A stretch of DNA of 64,000 nt from Halomonas faecis. GTDB taxonomy: Bacteria > Pseudomonadota > Gammaproteobacteria > Pseudomonadales > Halomonadaceae. The notes beneath the pieces are model-generated. The model did not search any database, had not been told where the DNA came from, and saw only the letters and a list, made by a program, of their open reading frames with translations. Below, piece after piece: positions 1 through 7,157 of this stretch. The position numbers and the translations under genes were made by a program. Numbering within the stretch: position 1 is the first letter of the stretch; each line of letters starts with the position of its first letter. The DNA lies in the NCBI RefSeq assembly GCF_010993975.1, contig NZ_JAACZO010000010.1:1-64000 (forward strand), read 5' to 3'.

Positions 1-125
1 GCTATCGGAAACGCGCCTACCAGCGTCAACTACAAGGAGGAAAAGCCGTGTCGTCAGGCTGACGACAACTACCCCCAACCGGTCATTTTAATTGTCGCCG
101 ACCGGTCAAAGTAGTTGACGTCGCA
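1..125. mobile_element. Probable end of an insertion sequence (IS21-like)
   Basis: The first 125 bases look unlike the genes that follow. They hold a 19-bp hairpin (TGTCGTCAGGCTGACGACA, about 49-67), two imperfect 21-bp direct repeats at 77-97 and 100-120, and a CA dinucleotide at 124-125 just where ychJ homology begins. Repeated motifs inside the ends and a terminal CA are known traits of IS21-family elements; the family name is inference from these traits. One open frame runs from the window edge to a stop at 112-114 and another to a stop at 60-62; either could be the tail of a transposase-associated gene. The rest of the element lies outside the window. Confidence 0.5.
77..120. repeat. Two imperfect 21-bp direct repeats in the IS end
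   Basis: AACCGGTCATTTTAATTGTCG (77-97) and GACCGGTCAAAGTAGTTGACG (100-120) share the ACCGGTCA core and a TTG near the end, with a 23-bp period. GTCAACTAC at 25-33 is the inverted copy of GTAGTTGAC at 111-119. These are probably transposase-binding sites. Confidence 0.6.
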
Positions 126-453
126 TAAGCTTGCCGATTACCTGCTGGCGACCTGGCACTCGAGTACCCGGCCTTCGAGCCTGGAGCTGGACGACTCTGC
201 GACCGTCTGGAAGCGTCTCGAGGTGCTCGAAAGCGGCGAGAAGGACGAGCGGGGATGGGTGCATTTCCGTGCGACTTTCCTGGAGGGGCGGCGCTGGTCG
301 GTGCTGGAGGAGTCGTCGCGCTTCGTACGCGAGGCGGGGCGCTGGTTCTACCTCGATGGCAACTCCGCCGTCCATCGGCTCAAGCCCGGCCGCAACGCGC
401 CCTGCCCGTGCGGCAGCGGTCGCAAATTCAAGGCTTGCTGCGGGCTGGCTTGA
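115..453 (+). pseudogene. ychJ: ychJ 3' fragment, SEC-C motif protein
   Basis: The reading frame matches the C-terminal two thirds of the YchJ/UPF0225 family: the core begins at DYLLATWH, contains SRFVREAGRWFYLDG, and ends in a SEC-C zinc motif, CPCGSGRKFKACCG (residues about 96-109). The function of YchJ is unknown; SEC-C motifs bind zinc. Full-length family members are about 150 residues and carry another Cys-rich motif at the N-terminus, which is missing here. An in-frame stop at 112-114 precedes a TTG codon at 115, and no Shine-Dalgarno sequence is seen. The gene therefore appears to have been split by the IS that ends near 125. A short product from the TTG start cannot be excluded. Confidence 0.7.
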
Positions 454-523
454 TCGGTGCGGCCACCTGCTGCTGCTCACCTATCCCATGAGTGTCTGAG
501 AGGGCAGCGAGGGGAGTAGGGCG

Positions 524-1358
524 TCATCGGCTTTTCGACCACCGTTCCGGCAGCTTCCAGCAGTTGCTCAACAGCCTTTTTGGCAACCTCTCCAACAGCG
601 TCCGCTCCGTGCCCTGATGGGCCTGGGGGCCCAGAGTGGCGAGGGTGCTGTCGATGGCCGCCGGGATGCGTTCGGCGAGTTCAAGCCCTTGGCGCAGGAA
701 GTAGCGTGGCTGGAACTGCATCGAGCGCGCTAGTGTTTCGAGGTGCGAGCGTTCGATGCTGCCGGGGCGATCCTCACCGGCGATGCGAAACGCGAAACGG
801 CGAGAGAGGCCGCTGTAGAGCGTCGTGCTCATCAAGTCGTAGAACGGTGCCAGCCGAGGACCCTCTTCGGTGTAGAGGATGGCAAGGTTCTTGGCGTGAC
901 TATCGTTGTTGCCGATCAGCAGATTGAAGAAGAACCAGACGATCAGGCGTTGCAGATCCTTGGCCGGTGTTCCCACCTGCTGCAGGAGTTCACGGCAGCG
1001 CTTCCCAACTGATGGGCCGATAGTGCGGTGGAACGGGTGTCACCCCTGGTGGCAACAGAGTGAAGCCGCTGGCCGTGTCTCCGCCGATGGCTTTCAGCAG
1101 CCCGAAAACGGTAGTGGTGTGGTGGCGAAGCTCTAGGTGATGACGCAAGTCGCCTTCCGGCAGCAGGTTCTCGAAATAGGCCAGCACCGCATCGCCTACG
1201 TGCACCTGCTGCGAGAGGGGTAGGGAGGGTGAGAGACTCACCGCTTCAGGGTGTTTCAGCCACTCCGGGGCATACTCGAAGCGCAGCGGTTGAGCGTCAT
1301 GCAGCCGACCGACATGCTTGTCGCCGTGGTAAACCTCCAGGGTATCGTCACTCGCCAT
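524..1358 (-). pseudogene. hipA: hipA-type toxin kinase with internal deletion and frameshift
   Basis: Two frames on the minus strand each match one end of HipA serine/threonine kinases. Bases 1358-990 encode the N-terminal subdomain (LPLSQQ, AYFENLLPEGDLR, LLKAIGGDTASG), ending at a TGA (990-992). Bases 976-524, shifted in frame, encode the C-terminal lobe with catalytic HipA motifs IGNNDSHAKN and FYDLMST. The roughly 160 residues in between, which carry the ATP-binding loop and the autophosphorylated serine in E. coli HipA, are absent. In-frame homology to the second part resumes at about 985 (ELLQVGTPAKDL). The ATG at 1358 overlaps the end of hipB by 11 bp, the usual hipBA layout. The product cannot be an active kinase; the N-terminal piece alone resembles HipS of three-gene hipBST systems, but the other piece is too decayed for that. 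Confidence 0.8.
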
Positions 1359-1623
1359 GGTGGCTGCCGCCCTTGCGCCGTACGACCACCTCGAGTCCCA
1401 TCAAGTCCAGCACGTCCAACACCTTCTGCAGTTGCAGGGTCGGCTTGCCCCGCTCCAGGTCGACGATGAAGCGATTGCCGGTGCCGGCCAGCCCGGCCAG
1501 GTCGATCTGCAACAGCCCCTGCTCGGTGCGCAGCTGGCGCACCAGCCTGCCGAGCTCTTCGCTGTTGCGGATGGTGGCGGCCTGGGGGGTGAGGGAGTCG
1601 GTGGTCGGCATGGAAACCTGCAT
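1348..1623 (-). CDS. hipB: HipB-type antitoxin, XRE family DNA-binding protein
   Basis: This 91-residue protein has a helix-turn-helix domain at about residues 20-75 (ELGRLVRQLRTEQGLLQIDLAGLAG, then FIVDLERGKPTLQLQKVLDVLDLMGLEV), the standard HipB shape. HipB proteins neutralise HipA and repress the operon by binding palindromes upstream. Three palindromes of one consensus lie directly upstream at 1626-1742, one of them touching the start codon. The gene overlaps hipA by 11 bp. The frame is intact although hipA is broken, so the protein may remain as a free repressor. Confidence 0.85.
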   Translation of the reverse strand: MQVSMPTTDSLTPQAATIRNSEELGRLVRQLRTEQGLLQIDLAGLAGTGNRFIVDLERGKPTLQLQKVLDVLDLMGLEVVVRRKGGSHHGE

Positions 1624-1625
1624 GT

Positions 1626-1742
1626 AATTACCGTTCGGTAATTCTAGGCAGGATTCCGGTGTCTCGCAACGACATAATTACCGAGCGGTAACTAGCTTGG
1701 TAGCTAAGGCAGGATTAACGAACGAAGTTACCGAGCGGTAAC
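1626..1742. promoter_or_regulatory. Three phased palindromic operators upstream of hipB
   Basis: Three copies of the dyad TTACCG-NN-CGGTAA are present: AATTACCGTTCGGTAATT (1626-1643), a copy with arms at 1676-1693 centred on AG, and GTTACCGAGCGGTAAC (1727-1742). Their centres are 1634/1635, 1684/1685 and 1734/1735, exactly 50 bp apart. The position upstream of hipB and the known habit of HipB to bind several spaced palindromes make HipB the likely ligand. The short sequence aaggcaggatt or taggcaggatt also recurs between copies, suggesting the spacing arose by tandem duplication. Confidence 0.8.
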
Positions 1743-1803
1743 CCTTCGATAGGATCGCGGGTGAAGCAGGCAGTGTGGGTCGGAGCATGGGAAGCGCAGC
1801 GGA

Positions 1804-1968
1804 TCAGCCTCGAGGCTGACGCCGACGGTTCCGGCTCAACGGCGCGACAAGGCGTTGCGAAATCCACCGCCAGGCACCGCCCAATAGCTTGGCAAAGAAT
1901 CCGGCACGCAACCGGGCATTGCGCTGCTCGATTTCACGCATTTTCGGATCCGGGTTATGGAAGGCCAT
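1804..1968 (-). CDS. Small basic protein, function unknown
   Basis: A 54-residue frame starts at ATG 1968 with GAGGTG seven bases upstream. It begins MAFHNPDPKMREIEQRNARLR, contains an amphipathic aromatic stretch (FFAKLLGGAWRWISQRLV) and ends in a basic tail. A longer upstream extension of the frame has no comparable ribosome site. I do not recognise a family. The amphipathic central helix could lie on the membrane. It is transcribed away from the mipA-like gene and toward hipB, with the operators in between. Confidence 0.5.
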   Translation of the reverse strand: MAFHNPDPKMREIEQRNARLRAGFFAKLLGGAWRWISQRLVAPLSRNRRRQPRG

Positions 1969-2044
1969 GACTGTCACCTCGGCGCTGCGGTAAGCACACT
2001 GGAGGCATATCACGGGGCCGCAGCGCTGTCGAGAGAACCCGGGT

Positions 2045-2185
2045 ATGGGATGCTCAGGCAGGCCCATCAAGCCGAAACGGAACGCATCAGGGCCGGGATT
2101 TTGGGGGCCGACGGCGACGGGCGTGCCGTCGGTGTCTTCTTGCGGCAGCGGGCGCAAGTGCAAGGCTTGCTGCGGCCTGGTTTGA
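2045..2185 (+). CDS. Mini SEC-C motif protein (46 aa), possible gene remnant
   Basis: The frame from ATG 2045 to TGA 2183-2185 encodes 46 residues ending CGSGRKCKACCGLV, a SEC-C zinc motif missing its first CPC pair member. The last 45 bases are close to the end of the ychJ fragment at 409-453, giving the same ending (CGSGRKxKACCGL). GAGAG lies nine bases before the ATG. It may be a real short zinc-binding peptide or the relic of a larger SEC-C protein; its N-terminus (MGCSGRPIKPKRNASG) is unlike YchJ. Confidence 0.4.
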   Translation: MGCSGRPIKPKRNASGPGFWGPTATGVPSVSSCGSGRKCKACCGLV

Positions 2186-2316
2186 CTGGCAAACGGCCCG
2201 TTTCGGGTCGAGAAGGGCCAAGCGCGGTGCGAAGCGCTCTAGGGTTTCGGTAAGTTCTCGGTAAGTGAACGGCTGCGAGAGTGATCGCTCCTTCCACCCA
2301 CCGTGAGGAGTTGACC

Positions 2317-3174
2317 ATGCCGCTACCGCATCCGTCGACCTCGACAACTCTGGGTTCTGCCCTGCGTATGGTCGCCATTTTCATGATGGGCGCTGGACTC
2401 TGCGCGTCTTTCACGGCCGTGGCCGATGAGTCGGCTGACGACGGGACGTCGTCCACGTCCTGGGCGCTGGGTCTCGGCGTAGCGAGTGCCCAGAAGCCCT
2501 ACACCGATATCGATCGGGACAACACGCCGATCCCCTTGCTTCAAGTCGAGAACCGATACGTGCATCTCTTCGGCCCCCGAGTCGAGTTCAAGCTGCCGGG
2601 GCTCGACATCGACGATTCCCAGGCGCTCGACTTCGCTGTCGTCGCCAAGTACGACGGTAGCGGATACGAGGACGACGACGCTCCGATCCTCGACGGCATG
2701 AGCGAGTGCGAGGGCGGCATCTGGGTGGGGGCCAAGATGGCGTGGAGCAGCGATCTGTTCGATGTCAGCGCCGAATGGCTGGCGGATGCCTCTGGCAACA
2801 GCGACGGCCAGCGAGTCGATCTCGGCCTGGAGAGAACGTGGCAGGTCGGCAATCATGTTCTGATTACCCCGCACCTGGGGGCGAGCTGGCAGGACGAGAA
2901 AACCATCGATTACTATTTCGGTGTGCGTGACGATGAGGTTCGCATCGGCCGTCCCGCCTATGCTGGGGAATCCGGGGTCAATGTCGAGCTGATAGAGGGT
3001 GGCAAGAAAGATCGTGCTGCGCTGTTGAACGATGTCGAATACATGACCCGTCAGGTGCAGCAGTTGCTGCTCCTGGCGGCCGAGCGAGCGGAGCCGGGGT
3101 TACGGTTCCGACTGTCGAACGAGGAGAGGAAGTCTCCCGCTACGCTTGCAAGGAGGCAGACATGCATGAAGTAA
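2317..3174 (+). CDS. MipA/OmpV family outer-membrane protein, 3' end replaced by a fusion
   Basis: The start is ATG 2317 with GAGGAG six bases upstream. Residues 1-37 form a signal peptide (MMGAGLCASFTAVADE end). Residues about 45-236 match MipA/OmpV beta-barrel proteins (ALGLGVASAQKPYTDIDRDNTPIPLLQVEN; RIGRPAYAGESGVNVEL). MipA is a scaffold for murein synthesis in E. coli, and OmpV-like proteins are outer-membrane barrels. The last strands, which should end in an aromatic residue such as YRF, are missing. Instead the frame continues into a stretch resembling a histidine-kinase dimerisation segment (DRAALLNDVEYMTRQVQQLLLLA, coded about 3010-3080) and then unrelated residues to a stop inside the next gene. 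A barrel without its closing strands is probably not functional. Confidence 0.75.
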   Translation: MPLPHPSTSTTLGSALRMVAIFMMGAGLCASFTAVADESADDGTSSTSWALGLGVASAQKPYTDIDRDNTPIPLLQVENRYVHLFGPRVEFKLPGLDIDDSQALDFAVVAKYDGSGYEDDDAPILDGMSECEGGIWVGAKMAWSSDLFDVSAEWLADASGNSDGQRVDLGLERTWQVGNHVLITPHLGASWQDEKTIDYYFGVRDDEVRIGRPAYAGESGVNVELIEGGKKDRAALLNDVEYMTRQVQQLLLLAAERAEPGLRFRLSNEERKSPATLARRQTCMK

Positions 3175-3569
3175 GACGTGAGTCCCGGAATCCGCCCTAC
3201 CTGCCCGACACCCTGGTCGATGGTCATAGCCAGGCCGTGCTGGTGCAAGGGGACTGCCGGGTACTGATTTCCGGCCAGGTCGGACTCGATGCCGAAGGCC
3301 GTCTGGCTGGCCCGGACCTAGCCGAGCAGACCGAGGCGGCGCTGGACAACATCGAACGGTTGCTGTCGAGCCTGGGTGGCGATCTCTTGCGGGTGGTGAT
3401 GCTGAGAATCTATGTGGCCGAATTCGCGCGCTATGAGCAGCAGGCGGTGGTGGAGGCGCTGCGCCAACGCTTCCCCGTCGCTCCACCGGCCGCCACCTGG
3501 CTGATCGTGTTCGGCCTTTCCGATCCGGAGTGGCTGATCGCCATCGAGGCCGAGGCGGTGCTGCCATAA
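3162..3569 (+). CDS. RidA family (YjgF/UK114) protein
   Basis: A 135-residue RidA-fold protein with the family landmarks VLISGQVGLDAEGRL, LAEQTEAALDNIERLL and EWLIAIEAEAVLP. RidA enzymes hydrolyse reactive enamine/imine intermediates. The arginine that RidA uses (Arg105 in E. coli, in PARS) is alanine here (PPAATWLIV), so the canonical deaminase activity is doubtful. The protein is about three quarters identical by eye to the product at 47799-48221. The ATG at 3162 follows AAGGAGG and lies inside the tail of the upstream chimeric frame. Confidence 0.9.
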   Translation: MHEVRRESRNPPYLPDTLVDGHSQAVLVQGDCRVLISGQVGLDAEGRLAGPDLAEQTEAALDNIERLLSSLGGDLLRVVMLRIYVAEFARYEQQAVVEALRQRFPVAPPAATWLIVFGLSDPEWLIAIEAEAVLP

Positions 3570-3630
3570 CCTTTCGCGGCGATGGCCTAGGTCTTGTCCC
3601 TTCACTCTTCCCCTGGCAAGGATGTCCATC

Positions 3631-4359
3631 ATGAAAACGGCGATCGCACTCCGTCACATCCATTTCGAGGATCTCGGTACCCTGGAGCCCGTGCTGCTCG
3701 AGCGGGGTTATGCGGTGAAATACCTCGACCCTACCTGCGATGACCTCGGTGGCAGCGAGGTACAAGAGGCCGATCTGCTCATCGTGCTGGGCGGCCCCAT
3801 CGGAGCCTGCGATGACGCGCGCTACCCCTTCCTCGCGCGGGAGCTGAACGTCGTGCGCCAGCGCTTGGCTTCCGGTAGGCCCCTGCTCGGCATCTGCCTG
3901 GGAGCCCAACTGATCGCGCGGGCACGCGGGGCGACGGTGTCGCCCCTGGGCGTCAAGGAGATCGGTTTTGCCCCTCTCACCCTGACGCCCGAGGGCGAGG
4001 ACTCCGTGCTGGCCCCGCTCGGCGAAACGCCGGTGCTGCATTGGCACGGTGACCAGTTCGAAATGCCGGAGGGCGCGGCCCGGCTGGCCAGCTCCGCGGT
4101 CTGTACTCATCAAGCCTTCTCGATCGGGCGCAACGTTCTGGGGCTGCAATTCCACCTGGAAGCCGACGTGAGCGGGATCGAACGCTGGCTGGTGGGGCAC
4201 GCTTGCGAACTGGAGGGGGCCGGCATCGACCCGCGCACGCTGCGCGATGAGGCAAAGCAACTGGATGAGCGGCTGACGACGGCGTCACGGACGGTTTTCT
4301 CGGCGTGGCTGGGTGGCGTGGTAGCGGTGGAAACCGCCGCTGCTGGCGTCGAGGAATGA
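3631..4359 (+). CDS. Class I glutamine amidotransferase family protein
   Basis: A 242-residue stand-alone GATase. It shows the nucleophile elbow GICLGAQ with Cys89 and the His-Glu pair in LQFHLEAD (His175, Glu177), completing the Cys-His-Glu triad. LIVLGGPIG near residue 50 forms the oxyanion region. Such GuaA-like stand-alone proteins release ammonia from glutamine or hydrolyse gamma-glutamyl bonds; the substrate cannot be read from sequence. ATG 3631 is preferred because AAGGA (3618-3622) overlaps the alternative ATG at 3622 and sits eight bases before 3631. Its 3' end overlaps the convergent LysR gene by 75 bp, so the last 25 residues may be an extension. Confidence 0.85.
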   Translation: MKTAIALRHIHFEDLGTLEPVLLERGYAVKYLDPTCDDLGGSEVQEADLLIVLGGPIGACDDARYPFLARELNVVRQRLASGRPLLGICLGAQLIARARGATVSPLGVKEIGFAPLTLTPEGEDSVLAPLGETPVLHWHGDQFEMPEGAARLASSAVCTHQAFSIGRNVLGLQFHLEADVSGIERWLVGHACELEGAGIDPRTLRDEAKQLDERLTTASRTVFSAWLGGVVAVETAAAGVEE

Positions 4360-5250
4360 GGTCGAGAGGTCGCTGATCCAATCGATGAACACGCGCAGCT
4401 TGGTGCTGACATGCCGGTTGGGAGGATAGGCCAGGTACAGTGGCATGGGCTCGATTTCCCACTCGTCGAACAGGGTGACCAGTTCACCGCTCGCCACATG
4501 TTCCCTGGCCATGTAGTTCGGCAGCCACAGCACGCCCAGGCCAGCCAGGCCGGCTGCAAGGTAGGCATTGCCGTCGTCGACGGCAACCTGGTAGCGCCCC
4601 TGCACGGTGACGCTCTCGCCGTCGTGGTGCATGGCGTAGGGAAAGGCCTTGCCGGTGCGACTCCACGAGAAGCCCACGATGCGGTGATGAGGGCCGGCCA
4701 ACTCCTGCGGATGCGAGGGAACGCCGAAGCGCTCCAGATAGCCCGGCGTGGCATAGACCCCCAACGGCAGATCGCCCAGGCGCCGGGCCATCAGCGAGAG
4801 GTTGGTGAGCTCGCCGCCGCGGATGACGCAATCCACGCTTTCGTCGATCAGATCCACCAGTCGATCGCTCACTCCCAGGTCGAGCTGGATATCGGGGTAT
4901 CGGGCGTGGAAGTCGGGAAGTGCCGGTATCAGAATCGTGCGCGCCAGCGGGCTGGGCACGTCCACCCGCAGCCGTCCCCTAGGGGAGGTGGAAGCGGCGG
5001 ACAGGCTGGTTTCGGCATCTTCCACGTCGGCCAGTAGCTTGATGACGCGCTCGTAATAGGCGGCACCATCGGCCGTGACGTTGACCTTGCGAGTGGTACG
5101 GTTGAGCAAGCGGACGCGTAGCCGTGCCTCCAGGCGTTGCACGAGCTGCGTTACGCTGGTCTTGCTCATGTGCAGCGTCTCGGCTGCCTTGGTGAAACTG
5201 CCGGTCTCTACTACCCGGGCGAATGCCAGCATTGCGTCGAAGCGGTCCAT
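4285..5250 (-). CDS. LysR family transcriptional regulator
   Basis: A 321-residue LysR protein. Residues 1-60 form the winged helix-turn-helix (MDRFDAMLAFARVVETGSF, KAAETLHMSKTSVTQLVQRLE) and residues about 90-295 the substrate-binding domain (RGRLRVDVPSPLA and YATPGYLERFGVP). ATG 5250 follows GGGAG; an upstream in-frame extension lacks a ribosome site. It belongs to the CrgA-like subgroup of LysR proteins that often control neighbouring redox genes. It is divergent from the RidA-family gene at 5395, its likely target, across a 144-bp intergenic region. Confidence 0.9.
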   Translation of the reverse strand: MDRFDAMLAFARVVETGSFTKAAETLHMSKTSVTQLVQRLEARLRVRLLNRTTRKVNVTADGAAYYERVIKLLADVEDAETSLSAASTSPRGRLRVDVPSPLARTILIPALPDFHARYPDIQLDLGVSDRLVDLIDESVDCVIRGGELTNLSLMARRLGDLPLGVYATPGYLERFGVPSHPQELAGPHHRIVGFSWSRTGKAFPYAMHHDGESVTVQGRYQVAVDDGNAYLAAGLAGLGVLWLPNYMAREHVASGELVTLFDEWEIEPMPLYLAYPPNRHVSTKLRVFIDWISDLSTSFLDASSGGFHRYHATQPRRENRP

Positions 5251-5394
5251 CGAGACTCCCGATTCGTCGAGGATTGTTTGGGTTCTACGAACAGTGATGA
5301 CCAAAGTGGCGTGTTTATCCACTGGGCCGTGAGCGCCTAGAGTCACCTTGTCGTTGATAACGGGTCGGTTCCGGCCCATCGATGGAGGTTTTCC

Positions 5395-5811
5395 ATGACA
5401 AGACGTGACGTTGTTTTCCCACCTGCCCGTCAGGCGCTCTACGCACGGAATCGCTACTCTCCGGCGATCCGCGCCAATGGTTTCCTGTTCGTCTCGGGGC
5501 AGGTCGGCAGCCGTGAAGACGGCTCACCGGAACCCGAGCTGAAGGCTCAGGTCCGGCTCGCCTTCGAGAACCTGAACGCCATTCTCGCAGCGGCGGGCTG
5601 TTCCTTCGACGATGTCATCGACGTCACCGTCTTCCTCGTCGACCCGGAATCCACGTTCGATACGGTCTGGCAGGTGCTGCCGGGATATTGGGGGGAGGCT
5701 CCATACCCTACCCTGACGGGTATCGGAGTGACGTGGCTCTATGGTTTTCAGTTCGAAATCAAGGTCATTGCCAAACTGCCCGAGGCTGCCGAGCACCGCT
5801 CTGTCGGGTAG
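5395..5811 (+). CDS. RidA family protein (second type)
   Basis: A 138-residue RidA/YjgF protein with GFLFVSGQVGS, ENLNAILAAAGCSFDDVIDVTVFLVD and a C-terminal EIKVIAKLP strand. It differs clearly from the RidA-like protein at 3162. The active-site arginine position reads Leu (PYPTLTGIGV), which argues against classical RidA chemistry; members of this branch are annotated only as Rid family. GGAGG lies six bases before ATG 5395. It is divergent from the LysR gene at 4285-5250 and is probably under its control. Confidence 0.88.
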   Translation: MTRRDVVFPPARQALYARNRYSPAIRANGFLFVSGQVGSREDGSPEPELKAQVRLAFENLNAILAAAGCSFDDVIDVTVFLVDPESTFDTVWQVLPGYWGEAPYPTLTGIGVTWLYGFQFEIKVIAKLPEAAEHRSVG

Positions 5812-5838
5812 TCGAGCCATCCCGGCGGGGTTGGAATG

Positions 5839-5955
5839 TCACAGCAACCCGAGCACGAACCACCAGGCCAGCTCCAGCGGCACCAGCGCCACGATGCCCA
5901 CCGCGAAAAGCGCCAGGTAGAACTTGGTCATCGCCGCCAGGGGCAACTGGGCCAT
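5839..5955 (-). CDS. Possible small membrane protein (38 aa)
   Basis: The minus-strand frame ends with about 25 hydrophobic residues (FYLALFAVGIVALVPLELAWWFVLGLL), a convincing single transmembrane helix. Starts at 5955 or 5931 are possible, and neither has a good Shine-Dalgarno sequence. The frame stays open upstream to 6189, but that part looks non-coding. I do not recognise the family. It could also be the tail of a lost membrane gene. Confidence 0.3.
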   Translation of the reverse strand: MAQLPLAAMTKFYLALFAVGIVALVPLELAWWFVLGLL

Positions 5956-6279
5956 TTGCAGGGCGGCCAGCCGCGTAGGTGTTTGATAGGGCAACACGTG
6001 GAGCTGTCTGTCTGCCTTTGGGGCTGGGCGGGATCTGCCATGAAAAGTCACCGCATCCCTTCGGGAGCTGCCGGCCAATGGCGTTTCTGTGGCGTCAGCA
6101 GGCATTCTGTGCGCGGGGGCCGTCATCGGCGAGGCCGAAGGCTCGTGGGATACCTCGAATCTTGCCGGGCACGACGATAGGCTGAGCATGTACGAATGCT
6201 TGCAAGCCGTCCATGCGCATGAGAATTGTTGTTATATATGCCGGTCCATCTTTACCCGAGGCGTCGTGGAGAAAGCGGT
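5956..6279. other. Intergenic stretch without a supported gene
   Basis: No frame here has a recognisable product. An AT-rich patch around 6222-6239 (gaattgttgttatatatg) is the only promoter-like sequence and would suit the DUF523 gene at 6280. Nothing else stands out. Confidence 0.5.
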
Positions 6280-6765
6280 ATGGAGAAGGTCTTGGTGAGT
6301 GCCTGCCTACTGGGTAGGCGGGTTCGTTATGACGGCGGCGCCAAGTCGTTGGCGTCGGACATTCTGACGCGTTGGCAGGCCGAGGGCCGGGTGGTCTCGG
6401 TGTGTCCTGAAGTGGAAGCAGGCCTGCCCACTCCCCGAGCGGCTGCGGAAATCATCGGTGGCGATGGTGCCGGCGTATTGAGCGACTCGGCTCGGGTAAT
6501 CGATTCACAGGGAGCGCACCTTTCCGAGGCTTTCGTGCGTGGAGCCTACCTGGCACTGCAGCGATGTCGGCAGCATGGCATCAAGGTGGCGGTCCTGACC
6601 GAACATAGCCCTTCCTGCGGCAGTACGGACATTTACGACGGCAGCTTTTCGGGTAATAGGCGACCCGGTGTCGGCGTCACCACGGCGCTCCTCCGGCAGG
6701 AGGGAGTGCGCGTTTACGGCCAACATGACATCGCCGAAGCGGATCGTATCTTGCGGGCATTGTGA
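6280..6765 (+). CDS. DUF523 domain-containing protein
   Basis: A 161-residue protein matching the DUF523 family: VSACLLGRRVRYDGG at the N-terminus, VCPEVEAGLPTPR, the central AVLTEHSPSCGS with a conserved cysteine, and GVGVTTALLRQEGVRVY at the end. Cysteines in the first and third motifs are conserved in the family and may bind metal or a cluster. No biochemical role is established. ATG 6280 follows GGAGAAAG. It stands alone, and the next gene is convergent. Confidence 0.88.
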   Translation: MEKVLVSACLLGRRVRYDGGAKSLASDILTRWQAEGRVVSVCPEVEAGLPTPRAAAEIIGGDGAGVLSDSARVIDSQGAHLSEAFVRGAYLALQRCRQHGIKVAVLTEHSPSCGSTDIYDGSFSGNRRPGVGVTTALLRQEGVRVYGQHDIAEADRILRAL

Positions 6766-6887
6766 AGAGACGGAGCGTCATCGTCCCGGGAGATGACGAG
6801 GCCCTGGTGCGATGCGCCGAGGTGGATTGAGGCTGTCATTGTCCGGCATTCGGATCGAAAAGGTAGCTCGGTTAAACAGGCATGAAC

Positions 6888-6916
6888 GAAACGGAGCCCG
6901 CATCAGCGGGCCCCGT
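6888..6916 (-). terminator. Probable terminator of the cold-shock gene
   Basis: On the minus strand a stem of ACGGGGCCCGC and GCGGGCTCCGT (one mismatch) with a TGAT loop lies 35 bases after the cspA-like stop and is followed by TTCGTT. The U-run is weak, but position and stem strength fit intrinsic termination. Confidence 0.65.
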
Positions 6917-6950
6917 TCGACGAACCGGAGAGGTTCGTTAGCGCTCGTGA

Positions 6951-7157
6951 TCAGGCGAGCGACTTGATATTCGAAGCCTGGAGGCCTTTCTTACCCTGGG
7001 TTACGTCGAAAGAGACACTTTGACCTTCCTGCAGGGATTTGAAGCCTTCAGCCTGAATTTCGGAGAAGTGGGCAAACACGTCATCGCTGCCATCGGCAGG
7101 AGAAATGAAGCCGAAACCCTTGGAGTCGTTGAACCACTTTACGGTACCAGTCGTCAT
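6951..7157 (-). CDS. Cold-shock protein, CspA family
   Basis: A 68-residue single cold-shock domain. It has RNP1 (KGFGFISP, residues 13-20) and RNP2 (VFAHFSEI, residues 27-34), plus the start [11 protein letters not shown]. Such proteins bind single-stranded RNA and melt secondary structure. ATG 7157 follows AGAGGA; the frame is open far upstream, but homology begins exactly here. The leader is about 70 bases or more with an AT-rich upstream element, and a hairpin terminator follows. Which Csp paralogue this is cannot be decided. Confidence 0.95.
   Translation of the reverse strand: MTTGTVKWFNDSKGFGFISPADGSDDVFAHFSEIQAEGFKSLQEGQSVSFDVTQGKKGLQASNIKSLA

Noticed and set aside
990-1358. An intact hipS gene of a three-gene hipBST system
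   Set aside because: The downstream piece is too short to be HipT because the ATP-binding core is missing, so a deleted hipA explains the data better.
2087-2456. Minus-strand frames over the mipA 5' region with Cys/Arg-rich ends
   Set aside because: They are antisense to the mipA signal peptide and the SEC-C mini-ORF and have no ribosome site.
4110-4754. Minus-strand 214-codon frame within the LysR gene
   Set aside because: It overlaps the LysR gene in another frame and has biased shadow composition.
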